Below are positions 1 to 6,953 of a DNA stretch of 25,994 nucleotides, piece by piece (positions within the stretch are counted from its first letter, which is position 1; each line of letters begins with the position of its first letter). The translations under genes were made by a program, and so were the position numbers. The stretch spans positions 1-25,994 of the forward strand of contig DNNE01000016.1 in assembly GCA_003487805.1 (NCBI GenBank), read 5' to 3'. The stretch comes from Blastocatellia bacterium. Lineage in GTDB: Bacteria > Acidobacteriota > Blastocatellia > Pyrinomonadales > Pyrinomonadaceae. The notes below the pieces were generated by a model that was not told where the DNA came from, ran no database searches, and saw only the letters and a list, made by a program, of their open reading frames with translations.

Positions 1-37
1 GGAGGTAAACTGTACCACTACCAGATGGGACTCTTTC

Positions 38-107
38 AGCCGGCGCGCCTGATTCTTTCCAGGCCTTCCATCCGCCGGCTATCGACCATCTTTAGCCCAT
101 CTGCTGC
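38..107 (-). pseudogene. Decayed rhodanese fragment
   Basis: Read on the minus strand, this stretch matches the 3' part of the intact rhodanese gene at 1435-1806. Positions 41-80 and 1450-1490 are nearly identical, and both encode AGGWKAWKESGAP. Compared with the intact copy, 6 bases are missing near 90 and a TAA stop falls directly after the Met-Gly codons at 95-100. Similarity to the intact gene fades above about 107, so the 5' half is lost or too diverged to recognise. The 3' end lies beyond the window. It may be a broken duplicate or the tail of a diverged paralogue. Confidence 0.6.
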
Positions 108-217
108 GCCAATGCGCTACGCGCGGTTACGTCGAGCTCTTTTTACGATCGGTAGTGCTCTGTTTAGCGTGTTCTTTGGTTCGTTAGTGTTTGGCAAGCA
201 CTAAGGAGGCAACACTC

Positions 218-1093
218 ATGAACAAGACAACTATAGTCAACAATCGCAGGGAATTTCTAAAAAGCAGTGCCGCCGCTGCCGTGGGCCTCGGGTTTCTCAG
301 CGCCGCGTCGAAAGCGAATAACATGCTGGTGAATTTTCTCGTTATGGATGACCCGGCAACTCATAACATGTTGCTCGTCGGAGAAAAGACCGCCTATCTC
401 TCTCATCTGCCGATGTTCGTTGGATTGAATAAAGAGAAAACCGACTTCAGAACCCCCCACCGTTATCAGGTGATTCTCGAGGCGGCGTTCAGCGAGGGGA
501 ACCGCAACCTGACGGATGTCTATATCGCAGATCGTAAGAAGAACCCGGCCGTGAAGATGTACACGTTCAACCCGGCGGATTTCGTCCTGCCCGATCTGGA
601 TCCGACCGGCAGCTCGCCGCTCCGAAGATTCCGTGGCAATGCACTAGTTCGCGGCCACCTGGAACGAGGCGGCACGGCCTTTGTCGGCGATTTCGAGAAT
701 CCTCCTGACGGTGGCGCCTTCGACGTTAAGGTTGTGAACGTCGTTCATTTCCACAAGTTCGTCCCCGGCGCCGCCAAGCCCACTCAACTCCAGTACATTT
801 TGTTTGGCAAGGGACCCGAGACCTTTCTGGCCCACCTCATCACCGCACCGCCGGATTTCGATCAGATTATGTCCGTCCGGGTGACGGGTCAGCAGTTTAC
901 CGATGCCGAGCTAAGCCGTGGGATAACAGTCACATTTTCCGGAAGAGCCAATACTTCAAGAGCAAGGCTTAAGGAAAAGGTGCGGGCTTCAGGAACATTT
1001 TTGATCGGCGGCGCCAACCCCAAACCGCTACAGGTCGAGGTGCTCAGGGAGTTCTATTTTGAGGCAGGCGAACTTTCGGTGCCGCCCAGATAA
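218..1093 (+). CDS. Tat-signal exported protein of unknown function
   Basis: The product has 291 residues. ATG at 218 is chosen because an ideal AAGGAGG lies at 203-209; the frame is open further upstream only from a TTG at 191. Residues 9-15 read NRREFLK, close to the twin-arginine consensus, and are followed by an Ala/Gly-rich hydrophobic stretch (about 16-30). The protein is therefore probably folded in the cytoplasm and exported by Tat. The mature part contains HNMLLVGEKTAYLSHLPMF (about residues 49-67) and a later HFHKF, so His and Met residues are frequent; metal binding is possible but is only an inference. I do not recognise a named family. No operon partner is evident: the next gene is 340 bp away on the opposite strand. 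Confidence 0.85.
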   Translation: MNKTTIVNNRREFLKSSAAAAVGLGFLSAASKANNMLVNFLVMDDPATHNMLLVGEKTAYLSHLPMFVGLNKEKTDFRTPHRYQVILEAAFSEGNRNLTDVYIADRKKNPAVKMYTFNPADFVLPDLDPTGSSPLRRFRGNALVRGHLERGGTAFVGDFENPPDGGAFDVKVVNVVHFHKFVPGAAKPTQLQYILFGKGPETFLAHLITAPPDFDQIMSVRVTGQQFTDAELSRGITVTFSGRANTSRARLKEKVRASGTFLIGGANPKPLQVEVLREFYFEAGELSVPPR

Positions 1094-1194
1094 CCGACTG
1101 TGCAAGAAAGAAAACCGGATTGCGAGATTAGAAAGTTTTTTACAGCTTTGCACAAAAAGTCGTCCGGTCTTTCGTTGTGAAGAGGACATAACGT

Positions 1195-1324
1195 TACAGA
1201 ACCGCGAGCGGTAGCGAGCGGGATCAGGGCTCAAGCTGAGCGATTCGGCTGTATCCTCAGAAAACTCTGACTTGATCGAGACCGTTGAGTCTTTATCCCG
1301 CTCGCTACTGCTCGCGGTTCTGTA
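1195..1324. repeat. Long inverted repeat, palindrome family A
   Basis: Two 30-base arms, 1195-1224 and 1295-1324, are reverse complements with one mismatch; the core reads GAACCGCGAGCGGTAGCGAG. The 70-base centre shows no pairing that I can see. An outer 11-base inverted pair (1149-1159 and 1366-1376, TGCACAAAAAG) brackets the same centre. Related arms occur at 4808-4900, 13434-13464 and 16212-16288, so this is a dispersed family. It fills most of the 341-bp gap 1094-1434, in which I see no gene. Confidence 0.85.
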
Positions 1325-1434
1325 CCGCGGATGCGTTCCAATCGATCATCGGACTCGCCACTCGCCTTTTTGTGCAGACTGCTTCTTACAGCTCCGGTCG
1401 CCCCAGATCAATCTATGCGGCCTGGTCCGGACTG

Positions 1435-1806
1435 CTAATTTGATTCGACCGGCGCGCCCGATTCTTTCCAGGCCTTCCAGCCGCCGGCCATGGACCAGAC
1501 GTTCGTGTAGCCCATATTCTGCAAAACATCCGCGGCCAGAGCGGATCGATATCCGCCGCCACAATAAAGAATCAGCTCAGTCGATTTGTCAGGCACGGTG
1601 GCCTCAATGTCACGCTCGATGATTCCCTTGCCCAGGTGAATCGCGGCCGCGGCGTGGGCTTCGTTCCACTCGTTGTCTTCGCGGACATCGATCAGCCGCG
1701 CGTTCGGGTCGGCCCCAATTCGCGCGCGCGTGTCTTCCACGGAAACCTCATTGATGCGGCTCTTGGCATCATTAACAATTTTTAGAAAGCCTTCGGAATG
1801 TTTCAT
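1435..1806 (-). CDS. Single-domain rhodanese-like protein
   Basis: The product has 123 residues and forms one rhodanese domain. Typical features are ARLIDVRE (about 37-44), the active-site loop LYCGGGYRS with the catalytic Cys at 82, and the C-terminal MAGGWKAWKESG. Such domains carry a sulfane sulfur as a Cys persulfide, for thiosulfate or polysulfide sulfur transfer; the physiological acceptor cannot be told here. There is no signal peptide, so it should be cytoplasmic. ATG at 1806 is preferred over an in-frame TTG at 1824 because AAAGG lies about 10 bases before it. It stands alone, and its 5' side faces a cluster of palindromic repeats. A broken partial copy lies at 38-107. Confidence 0.9.
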   Translation of the reverse strand: MKHSEGFLKIVNDAKSRINEVSVEDTRARIGADPNARLIDVREDNEWNEAHAAAAIHLGKGIIERDIEATVPDKSTELILYCGGGYRSALAADVLQNMGYTNVWSMAGGWKAWKESGAPVESN

Positions 1807-1840
1807 GGCTAGCAAACCTTTCAAGTGAGCGAGGTTTCAT

Positions 1841-1977
1841 CGTCCCGTAGGGACGAAATATTTATGGATCGAACGTTCCACGTAAATTCAAGCTCCGTAG
1901 GCGCATCATGTCGCTCCTACGGAGCTAATGATTCTTAACAGGACTGGTTACTATAAATATTGGGCTCCTACGGAGCC
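1841..1977. repeat. Cluster of three small CTACGGAG-type hairpins
   Basis: Three hairpins follow each other: CGTCCC-GTA-GGGACG at 1841-1855; AGCTCCGTAG (1891-1900) pairing with CTACGGAGCT (1917-1926); and GGCTCC-TAC-GGAGCC at 1963-1977. All share a CCGTAG/CTACGG core and look like a local array of REP-like units. With the repeat at 2075-2144 they account for most of the 360-bp non-coding gap 1807-2166. Confidence 0.75.
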
Positions 1978-2018
1978 AGGAACCTTCAGTTTTGTGCCCG
2001 CCCTTGGTTAAGGCTCAA

Positions 2019-2048
2019 TTGGCTCAATCAAGCGCGAGCGATTATAAT
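2019..2048 (+). promoter_or_regulatory. Sigma-70-like promoter for the oxoacid dehydrogenase cluster
   Basis: A perfect TATAAT at 2043-2048 is preceded by TTGGCT at 2019-2024 with an 18-base spacer. A 9-base tandem repeat, GGCTCAAT plus one base, at 2012-2020 and 2021-2029 overlaps the -35 box and could be an operator. The lpdA start codon is about 118 bases downstream, which leaves a leader containing the 2075-2144 palindrome. Confidence 0.55.
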
Positions 2049-2074
2049 GCGAGTCTTTCAAATGATCTAAAAAC

Positions 2075-2144
2075 GTAGCGCAATCCCGACACATCGGGAT
2101 TGCGGGCCGGCTCAGACAGCCTCGATTTTTCGGGATTGCGCTAC
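2075..2144. repeat. Inverted repeat with GCGCAATCCCGA arms
   Basis: The arms GTAGCGCAATCCCGA (2075-2089) and TCGGGATTGCGCTAC (2130-2144) are perfect reverse complements. Inside, 2081-2102 forms its own hairpin (CAATCCCGA-CACA-TCGGGATTG), so the left arm could pair with either partner. If the promoter at 2019-2048 is used, this lies in the lpdA leader and two alternative folds are possible. A relative occurs at 9898-9948. Confidence 0.8.
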
Positions 2145-2166
2145 AACCGAGAGGAATCTTCCAAAA

Positions 2167-3570
2167 TTGGCTAACGAACAATTTGATGTAACGGTAATCG
2201 GCAGCGGACCCGGCGGCTATGTCGCCGCAATTCGCGCCGGGCAATTGGGCTTGAAAGTCGCGATTGTCGAGAAAGACAAACGGCTGGGCGGCACCTGTAC
2301 GCTGCGCGGTTGCATCCCGACCAAACAGCTGCTGCAGTCCGCACATATTTATGAGCAGATGCAGCACGCCGCGGATTTCGGCGTCCAGGCGAGCGGCATT
2401 CAACTCGCTTTCGCCGACGTGCAAAAGCGCAAAGAAAAAGTCGTGATGAAGAACTCGAAAGGCATCGAGTTCCTGATGAAGAAAAACAAGGCCACGGTTT
2501 TCAAAGGCACGGCAAAACTCGCACTGCCCGGCAAAGTCGAAGTCACCGCCGAAGATGGCAGCAAGCAAACGATTCAGACAAAGAACATCATCATCGCGAC
2601 CGGATCAGTCGTTCGTCCGATTCCCGGATTCGAAACGGACGGCAAGCACGTCGTCAACAGCGATCACATTCTCGAGCTGACCGAAATTCCGAAGTCGCTA
2701 ATCGTCATGGGCTGCGGCGCGGTCGGCGTCGAGTTCGCGTCGGTCTATTCGCGCTTCGGAGCAGAGACCACGGTTGTCGAATTGCTGCCGCGCCTGGTCC
2801 CGCTCGAAGATGAAGAGGTTTCCGCCGAACTCGCCAAATCATTTCGCAAACGCGGGATCAAATCTCAGCTCGACACCAAACTTGAAAAGCTCGAGAAGAC
2901 TGACACCGGCGTGGTCGTCACCGGCAAGACTTCAAAAGGCGAAGACGTGAAGTTGGAAGCCGAGATGCTGCTGGTCGCCGTCGGCCGCATGCCTTTCACT
3001 GAAGGGCTCGGTCTTGAAGGCACAAAGATCAAAGTCGAAAAAGGATTTATCAAGGTCGACGAATTCCAACAGACAGACGAGAAAGGCGTGTACGCGATCG
3101 GCGATGTCGTGCCGACACCTCTGCTCGCGCACCTCGCTTCGAAAGAGGGGATAGTCGCCGTCGAACATCTCGCTGGAAAAAATCCGCGACCAATTAACTT
3201 GCGGCTGGTTCCGAACTGCACCTACTGCGATCCCGAAGTCGCTTCAGTTGGTTTGACTGAAGCGAAAGCCAAAGAAGCCGGCTATGACGTCAAAGTCGGC
3301 AAGTTTCCTTTTTCCGCATCAGGCAAGGCGCGCATTCTTGGTGAAGAAGAAGGCTTCGTCAAAATCGTTGCCGAGAAGAAATACGACGAGGTGCTCGGCG
3401 TTCACATCATCGGTCCGCATGCGACCGAACTAATTGCCGAAGCGTGCGTCGCGATGCAGCTGGAATCAACCGCCGAAGAGTTGGGCAACACCATGCACGC
3501 GCACCCGACTGTTTCCGAAGCCGTGATGGAAGCAGCCGAAGGCGTACACGACAAGACGATTCATATTTGA
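2167..3570 (+). CDS. lpdA: Dihydrolipoyl dehydrogenase (E3)
   Basis: E3 reoxidises the dihydrolipoyl group of E2 and passes electrons through FAD to NAD+. The 467-residue length is normal for the family. Visible features are the FAD-binding IGSGPGGYVA (11-20), the redox-active disulfide in GGTCTLRGCIP (Cys44 and Cys49), the NAD-binding MGCGAVGVE in mid-protein, the second FAD motif YAIGDV, and the C-terminal catalytic HAHPTVSE with His446 and Glu451. The only sensible start is TTG at 2167, preceded by GAGAGG about 10 bases upstream. It is first in a plus-strand cluster with E1-alpha, E1-beta and E2, so it probably serves that complex; it could also serve a 2-oxoglutarate or glycine-cleavage complex encoded elsewhere. 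Confidence 0.97.
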   Translation: MANEQFDVTVIGSGPGGYVAAIRAGQLGLKVAIVEKDKRLGGTCTLRGCIPTKQLLQSAHIYEQMQHAADFGVQASGIQLAFADVQKRKEKVVMKNSKGIEFLMKKNKATVFKGTAKLALPGKVEVTAEDGSKQTIQTKNIIIATGSVVRPIPGFETDGKHVVNSDHILELTEIPKSLIVMGCGAVGVEFASVYSRFGAETTVVELLPRLVPLEDEEVSAELAKSFRKRGIKSQLDTKLEKLEKTDTGVVVTGKTSKGEDVKLEAEMLLVAVGRMPFTEGLGLEGTKIKVEKGFIKVDEFQQTDEKGVYAIGDVVPTPLLAHLASKEGIVAVEHLAGKNPRPINLRLVPNCTYCDPEVASVGLTEAKAKEAGYDVKVGKFPFSASGKARILGEEEGFVKIVAEKKYDEVLGVHIIGPHATELIAEACVAMQLESTAEELGNTMHAHPTVSEAVMEAAEGVHDKTIHI

Positions 3571-3580
3571 TTTGGTGTTC

Positions 3581-3638
3581 CTCTGTGTCCTCTGTGGTAA
3601 ATGTTCTCCCGGGAAGACTAACCACAGAGGACACAGAG
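3581..3638. repeat. Perfect 18-bp inverted repeat between E3 and E1-alpha
   Basis: CTCTGTGTCCTCTGTGGT (3581-3598) and its exact reverse complement (3621-3638) are separated by 22 bases. The right arm ends 12 bases before the E1-alpha ATG. Its AGAG followed by AAG offers the only purine-rich stretch that could act as a ribosome binding site, so folding could affect E1-alpha translation. Confidence 0.9.
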
Positions 3639-3650
3639 AAGACGATCACA

Positions 3651-4787
3651 ATGGCAGAAGAAAAACGCGAAAATCGAAAGGGCCCGCGGCGCCGCCGTCC
3701 CGCCTTTGAAATGCGCATCAGCACGAAGTATGCGCCGCGCAAGGTGGCGGAGGGACAACCACTTTCATGCATCAGTGACACCTCGCTCAAGCACGATCAA
3801 TTGCTTGAACTTTATCGCTATCTGAAACTGACGCGTCTGGTTGAAGAGCGCATAGTCAATCTCTATCGACAGACAAAAGTAGTTGGCGGAGTTTATCGAT
3901 CGTTGGGCCAGGAAGCGACCGCCGTAGGATCGGCTTATGCTTTGCGACCGGATGATTTCATCACGCCGATCATTCGCGATCTCGGGGCCGTCTTCGTCAA
4001 AGGAATTCGGCCGCGCGAGATTTTTGCGCAGTACATGGCGAAAGCCTGGGGGCCGTCAGGCGGAAAAGATCTCAACGTGCATTTCGGCTATATGGAAAAA
4101 GGTTTCCTTGGCCCAATCTCGCATCTCGGCGACATGATTCCGGTGATGACGGGAATTCTGCTGGGCGCGCGCATGCAAAAGAAAGACATCGTCGGCCTTG
4201 CTTACATTGGTGATGGGGGCGCGAGCACCGGAGCCTTTTATGAAGGTATGAACTTTGCCGCCGTTCAGCGTCTGCCGCTGATCGTGATCGTTGAATCCAA
4301 CCATTACGCGTACTCGACGCCGACGAGTATGCAAACGGCCGTGCGCAACCTGGCGGAAAAAGCCGCGGCGTTCGGCATTCCTGGTTACATCGTCGATGGC
4401 AATGATGTCATCGCCTGTTATGAGGTCACGAGCCAGGCAATCAAACATGCGCGCGCCGGTCATGGTACGGTTTTGATCGAAGCCAAGACTTATCGCCGCA
4501 AGGGTCACGCCGAGCACGACGATCAGCGTTATGTTCCCGAAGGCGAGATCGAGTACTGGGAAAAGCAGAACGATCCGATCGATCGCTTTGAAAGATTCCT
4601 GGTCGATCAGAAGGTTGCGACCAAAGAAAAGCTGGATGCGATCACCGCTGATGTGATGCGCGAGATCAATGAAGACTCGGACTGGGCGGAAAGCTCGCCG
4701 ATGCCAGAACCCGAAACAGCTGTCTACGGGGTCTTTGATAACTCGATCGTACCGCCGGCATTTCGGCCGAAAGTTTTGGAATCGTGA
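3651..4787 (+). CDS. 2-oxoacid dehydrogenase E1, alpha subunit
   Basis: With E1-beta this thiamine-diphosphate enzyme decarboxylates a 2-oxoacid and acylates the lipoyl group of E2. The 378-residue protein carries the ThDP motif, from GDGGAS (187-192) to ESN (215-217), and the loop RRKGHAEHDD (282-291). A basic 18-residue N-terminus (RKGPRRRR) precedes the domain. GGKDLNVHFG and the HAEHDD loop resemble branched-chain E1-alpha rather than classical PdhA, so the substrate (pyruvate or branched-chain keto acid) is left open. ATG 3651 is chosen because the frame upstream runs through the 3581-3638 repeat and the end of lpdA. E1-beta lies downstream after an inserted lipoprotein gene, an unusual separation. 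Confidence 0.92.
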   Translation: MAEEKRENRKGPRRRRPAFEMRISTKYAPRKVAEGQPLSCISDTSLKHDQLLELYRYLKLTRLVEERIVNLYRQTKVVGGVYRSLGQEATAVGSAYALRPDDFITPIIRDLGAVFVKGIRPREIFAQYMAKAWGPSGGKDLNVHFGYMEKGFLGPISHLGDMIPVMTGILLGARMQKKDIVGLAYIGDGGASTGAFYEGMNFAAVQRLPLIVIVESNHYAYSTPTSMQTAVRNLAEKAAAFGIPGYIVDGNDVIACYEVTSQAIKHARAGHGTVLIEAKTYRRKGHAEHDDQRYVPEGEIEYWEKQNDPIDRFERFLVDQKVATKEKLDAITADVMREINEDSDWAESSPMPEPETAVYGVFDNSIVPPAFRPKVLES

Positions 4788-4807
4788 ATTCATGTGGAGA
4801 GATTGAG

Positions 4808-4900
4808 GTCAGCACCGGGAGCGATAGCGACCGGGTCAATCAAACTAACTGTCGAGTTTTGGTAACATTAAACCCGGTCGCTATCGCTCCCGGTACTGAC
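4808..4900. repeat. Inverted repeat, palindrome family A, variant
   Basis: The arms 4808-4836 and 4872-4900 (29 bases) are reverse complements with one mismatch; their core is ACCGGGAGCGATAGCGACC. The organisation matches the 1195-1324 element: two near-identical arms around an unpaired centre of 35 bases. The GAGCGATAGCGA core parallels GAGCGGTAGCGA in that copy. It lies between the E1-alpha stop and the putative lipoprotein start. Confidence 0.85.
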
Positions 4901-4925
4901 TCCACGGCCGCTTAGCTCGTCCTTG

Positions 4926-5507
4926 ATGAAACGGGTCATCGAAATCTTGAGTTGTTTGGTTTTGCTGGCGACGACATTTGCCTGTAGCGGGAACCAACCG
5001 CAGCGAGCGCCATCGATCGCAACTCAGTCGCCCGTAGCGTCATCGCCGTCAGACAATTATCCGAACCTCGCGGCCCAAGCTCAGGAGATGAGCGACGCTT
5101 TTGCGCGAAAAGATTATCAGCGCTTCGTGGATCTGACTTATCCGAAAGTGATCGAGATGGCCGGCGGGCGTGACAAAATGCTGTCGAGCATGACGCAACA
5201 GATAAATGAGATGGAAGCAGAAGGTGTGGTGATGCTTTCGTCGTCTTCGGGCGCTCCGACCCAATTCGTACGTGACTCCGGATCGATCTACGCGTTGCTG
5301 CCGATGACGATAAAGGCCAAAGCAAAGGACGGAATTTTTCAGTCGGAGGGAAGTACGATCGCGGTGTCGTCAGACGGCGGCGCCAACTGGACGTTCGTCG
5401 ATGCGAGCGGGAAGGACCACAGCGAATTAAAGGCGATTCTTCCCAATGTCGCGGACCGGCTAAACCTGCCGCCTGAAAAGAAGCCGGTAAAGATTGCCAA
5501 CAACTAG
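4926..5507 (+). CDS. Putative lipoprotein inside the E1 operon
   Basis: The product has 193 residues. ATG 4926 is preferred to the adjacent TTG 4923. The N-terminus (MKR, then hydrophobic ILSCLVLLATTFACSG) looks like a lipoprotein signal with Cys21 as the lipidated residue, although the -3 position is not the usual Leu. A Ser/Pro-rich linker follows, then a domain of about 140 residues rich in short hydrophobic segments (NYPNLAAQAQEM, YQRFVDLTYPKVIEMAGG, SSDGGANWTFVDASG). This resembles small NTF2/SnoaL-like exported proteins, but I cannot assign a family. It ends 9 bases before the E1-beta ATG, so the two are probably translationally coupled. An exported protein between the two subunits of a cytoplasmic enzyme is unexpected. 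Confidence 0.8.
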   Translation: MKRVIEILSCLVLLATTFACSGNQPQRAPSIATQSPVASSPSDNYPNLAAQAQEMSDAFARKDYQRFVDLTYPKVIEMAGGRDKMLSSMTQQINEMEAEGVVMLSSSSGAPTQFVRDSGSIYALLPMTIKAKAKDGIFQSEGSTIAVSSDGGANWTFVDASGKDHSELKAILPNVADRLNLPPEKKPVKIANN

Positions 5508-5516
5508 CTAAACGTT

Positions 5517-6545
5517 ATGTCAACCGCACTCAAAAAAGAACGCAAATTCGAACGTCCACCGCGTGGCGGCATGAGCACCATGGTCGAAGCCATCCGCGCT
5601 GGGATTTGGGAAGAGATGGAGCGCGACCCGACTGTTTTTCTGATCGGCGAAGACGTCGGCGTCTATGGCGGCGCCTTCAAAGTCACCGAAGGCATCATCG
5701 ATCACTTTGGCAAAGAGCGCGTGGTTGATACGCCGATTTCCGAAGCTGCAATCGTCGGCGCGGCTTGCGGCGCAGCCTTGATGGGAATGAAGCCGGTGGC
5801 TGAATTTCAATTCATCGATTTCATCTCATGCGGTTTCGATCTGCTGACTAACTATGCCGCGAAATGTCGTTATCGCTGGGGCGCCAACATCCCGGCAGTC
5901 TTTCGCGGACCGTGTGGCTCAGGCGTGCGCTCCGGTCCCTTCCATTCGCTCAACGCCGAATCTTTTTTTCTTAACACCGCGGGTTTGAAGATTGTCGAGC
6001 CTGCGACTGCGTACGATGCCAAAGGATTGATCAAAGCCGCGATTCGCGATCCTGATCCGGTCCTTTATTTCGAGCACAAAAAACTTTATCGCTTACCGCG
6101 ACTGCGCGAAGAACTTCCGGAAGACGACTACATTGTAGAGATCGGAAAAGCTCGGACGGCGCGCGCAGGCCGCGATGTTTCGATCATTACTTTCGGCGCC
6201 CAGGTTCTGACCGCGCTCGATGCGGCGGAAGAACTGGAGAAAGAAGGCTTGGATATTGAAGTGATCGATTTGCGCACGCTGGCGCCGCTCGATAAAGAAT
6301 CAATTCTCGCGAGCGTCAAGAAAACGAGCCGCGTGCTGATCCTGCATGAAGCTTCGTTGACCGGCGGGATTGGAGGCGAGATTTCCGCGATCATTTCACA
6401 GGAAGCTTTTGAATGGCTTGATGCCCCCGTTGTGCGGGTTGCTTCGATCGATACGCCAGTTCCCTATTCGCCCCCGCTCGAAGATTATTACTTGCCGCAA
6501 GTGAATGACGTGGTTGAGGCCGCGCGGAAGCTGGCGGCTTACTAG
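5517..6545 (+). CDS. 2-oxoacid dehydrogenase E1, beta subunit
   Basis: This is the partner of the E1-alpha at 3651-4787, and together they form an alpha2beta2 ThDP enzyme. The 342 residues are typical. Signatures are FLIGEDVGVYGG (41-52, with the ThDP-activating Glu45), DTPISEAAIVG, a transketolase-like pyrimidine-binding domain in the first half, and the C-terminal transketolase domain with IDLRTLAPLD and HEASLTGGIGGE. No clear Shine-Dalgarno is seen before ATG 5517. The stop of the preceding gene is only 9 bases upstream, so coupled translation is likely. The N-terminus has about 15 extra residues (KKERKFERPPRGG) before the conserved domain. Confidence 0.95.
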   Translation: MSTALKKERKFERPPRGGMSTMVEAIRAGIWEEMERDPTVFLIGEDVGVYGGAFKVTEGIIDHFGKERVVDTPISEAAIVGAACGAALMGMKPVAEFQFIDFISCGFDLLTNYAAKCRYRWGANIPAVFRGPCGSGVRSGPFHSLNAESFFLNTAGLKIVEPATAYDAKGLIKAAIRDPDPVLYFEHKKLYRLPRLREELPEDDYIVEIGKARTARAGRDVSIITFGAQVLTALDAAEELEKEGLDIEVIDLRTLAPLDKESILASVKKTSRVLILHEASLTGGIGGEISAIISQEAFEWLDAPVVRVASIDTPVPYSPPLEDYYLPQVNDVVEAARKLAAY

Positions 6546-6636
6546 ACAGGATTTACAAGATTAACAGGATTAAGAGATTGGAAAGCCTTGGCTGATTAGA
6601 ACTGGTCCATATCTTGTCAATCGTGTAAATCCTGTC
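6545..6636. repeat. Imperfect inverted repeat, ACAGGATTTACA type
   Basis: GACAGGATTTACAAGATTAA begins at 6545, and the arm runs to 6570. It pairs with 6611-6636 with about four mismatches. The left arm overlaps the last base of the E1-beta stop codon. A single related arm without a partner occurs at 20727-20752. Confidence 0.75.
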
Positions 6637-6670
6637 AAAAGTTTTATCGTGGAAGAGGGAGAGAAACGCA

Positions 6671-6943
6671 ATGCCTAAATATGTAATCGAACGCGAGATT
6701 CCCGGTGCCGGAAGCATGTCGTCGCAGGACTTGCACGCAGTTTCACAAAAATCATGCAGCGTCTTGCAGAATCTCGGGCCCCAGATTCAGTGGGTGCAAA
6801 GCTACGTCACCGGCGACAAGATTTATTGCATTTACATCGCGCCGAGCGAAGACATGATTCGCGCGCATGCCCAACAGGGTGGCTTTCCGGCGAATCGAAT
6901 TTCTGAAATCAAGACCGTCATTGATCCAACGACGGCGGAGTAA
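6671..6943 (+). CDS. DUF4242 (SCO4226-like) small protein
   Basis: This 90-residue protein is recognised as DUF4242 from PKYVIEREIPGAG at the N-terminus, the central VQSYVTGDKIYCIYIAPSED and the following IRAHAQQGGFPANRI. Some family members bind nickel, but its role here is unknown. It has no signal peptide and should be cytoplasmic. GAGGGAGAG lies just upstream of ATG 6671. It sits between E1-beta and E2 on the same strand, with a palindrome on each side, so it is probably cotranscribed; whether it helps the complex cannot be told. Confidence 0.88.
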   Translation: MPKYVIEREIPGAGSMSSQDLHAVSQKSCSVLQNLGPQIQWVQSYVTGDKIYCIYIAPSEDMIRAHAQQGGFPANRISEIKTVIDPTTAE

Positions 6944-6953
6944 AGAAACACTA

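Noticed and set aside
1272..1622. 116-codon plus-strand frame
   Set aside because: It runs through a repeat arm and antisense to the rhodanese gene, and shows no family features.
1841..1977. CRISPR-like array
   Set aside because: The repeated units are short hairpins of differing length without regular spacers, and no cas gene is present.
2008..2568. 186-codon minus-strand frame
   Set aside because: It is antisense to lpdA and crosses the promoter and palindrome; it is explained as a shadow of a high-GC coding frame.
3444..3650. Upstream extension of the E1-alpha reading frame
   Set aside because: It would overlap the end of lpdA by 127 bases and be translated through the 3581-3638 inverted repeat; the ATG at 3651 suits the family better.
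4056..4793. 245-codon minus-strand frame
   Set aside because: It is entirely antisense to E1-alpha, which has clear motifs; no recognisable domain.
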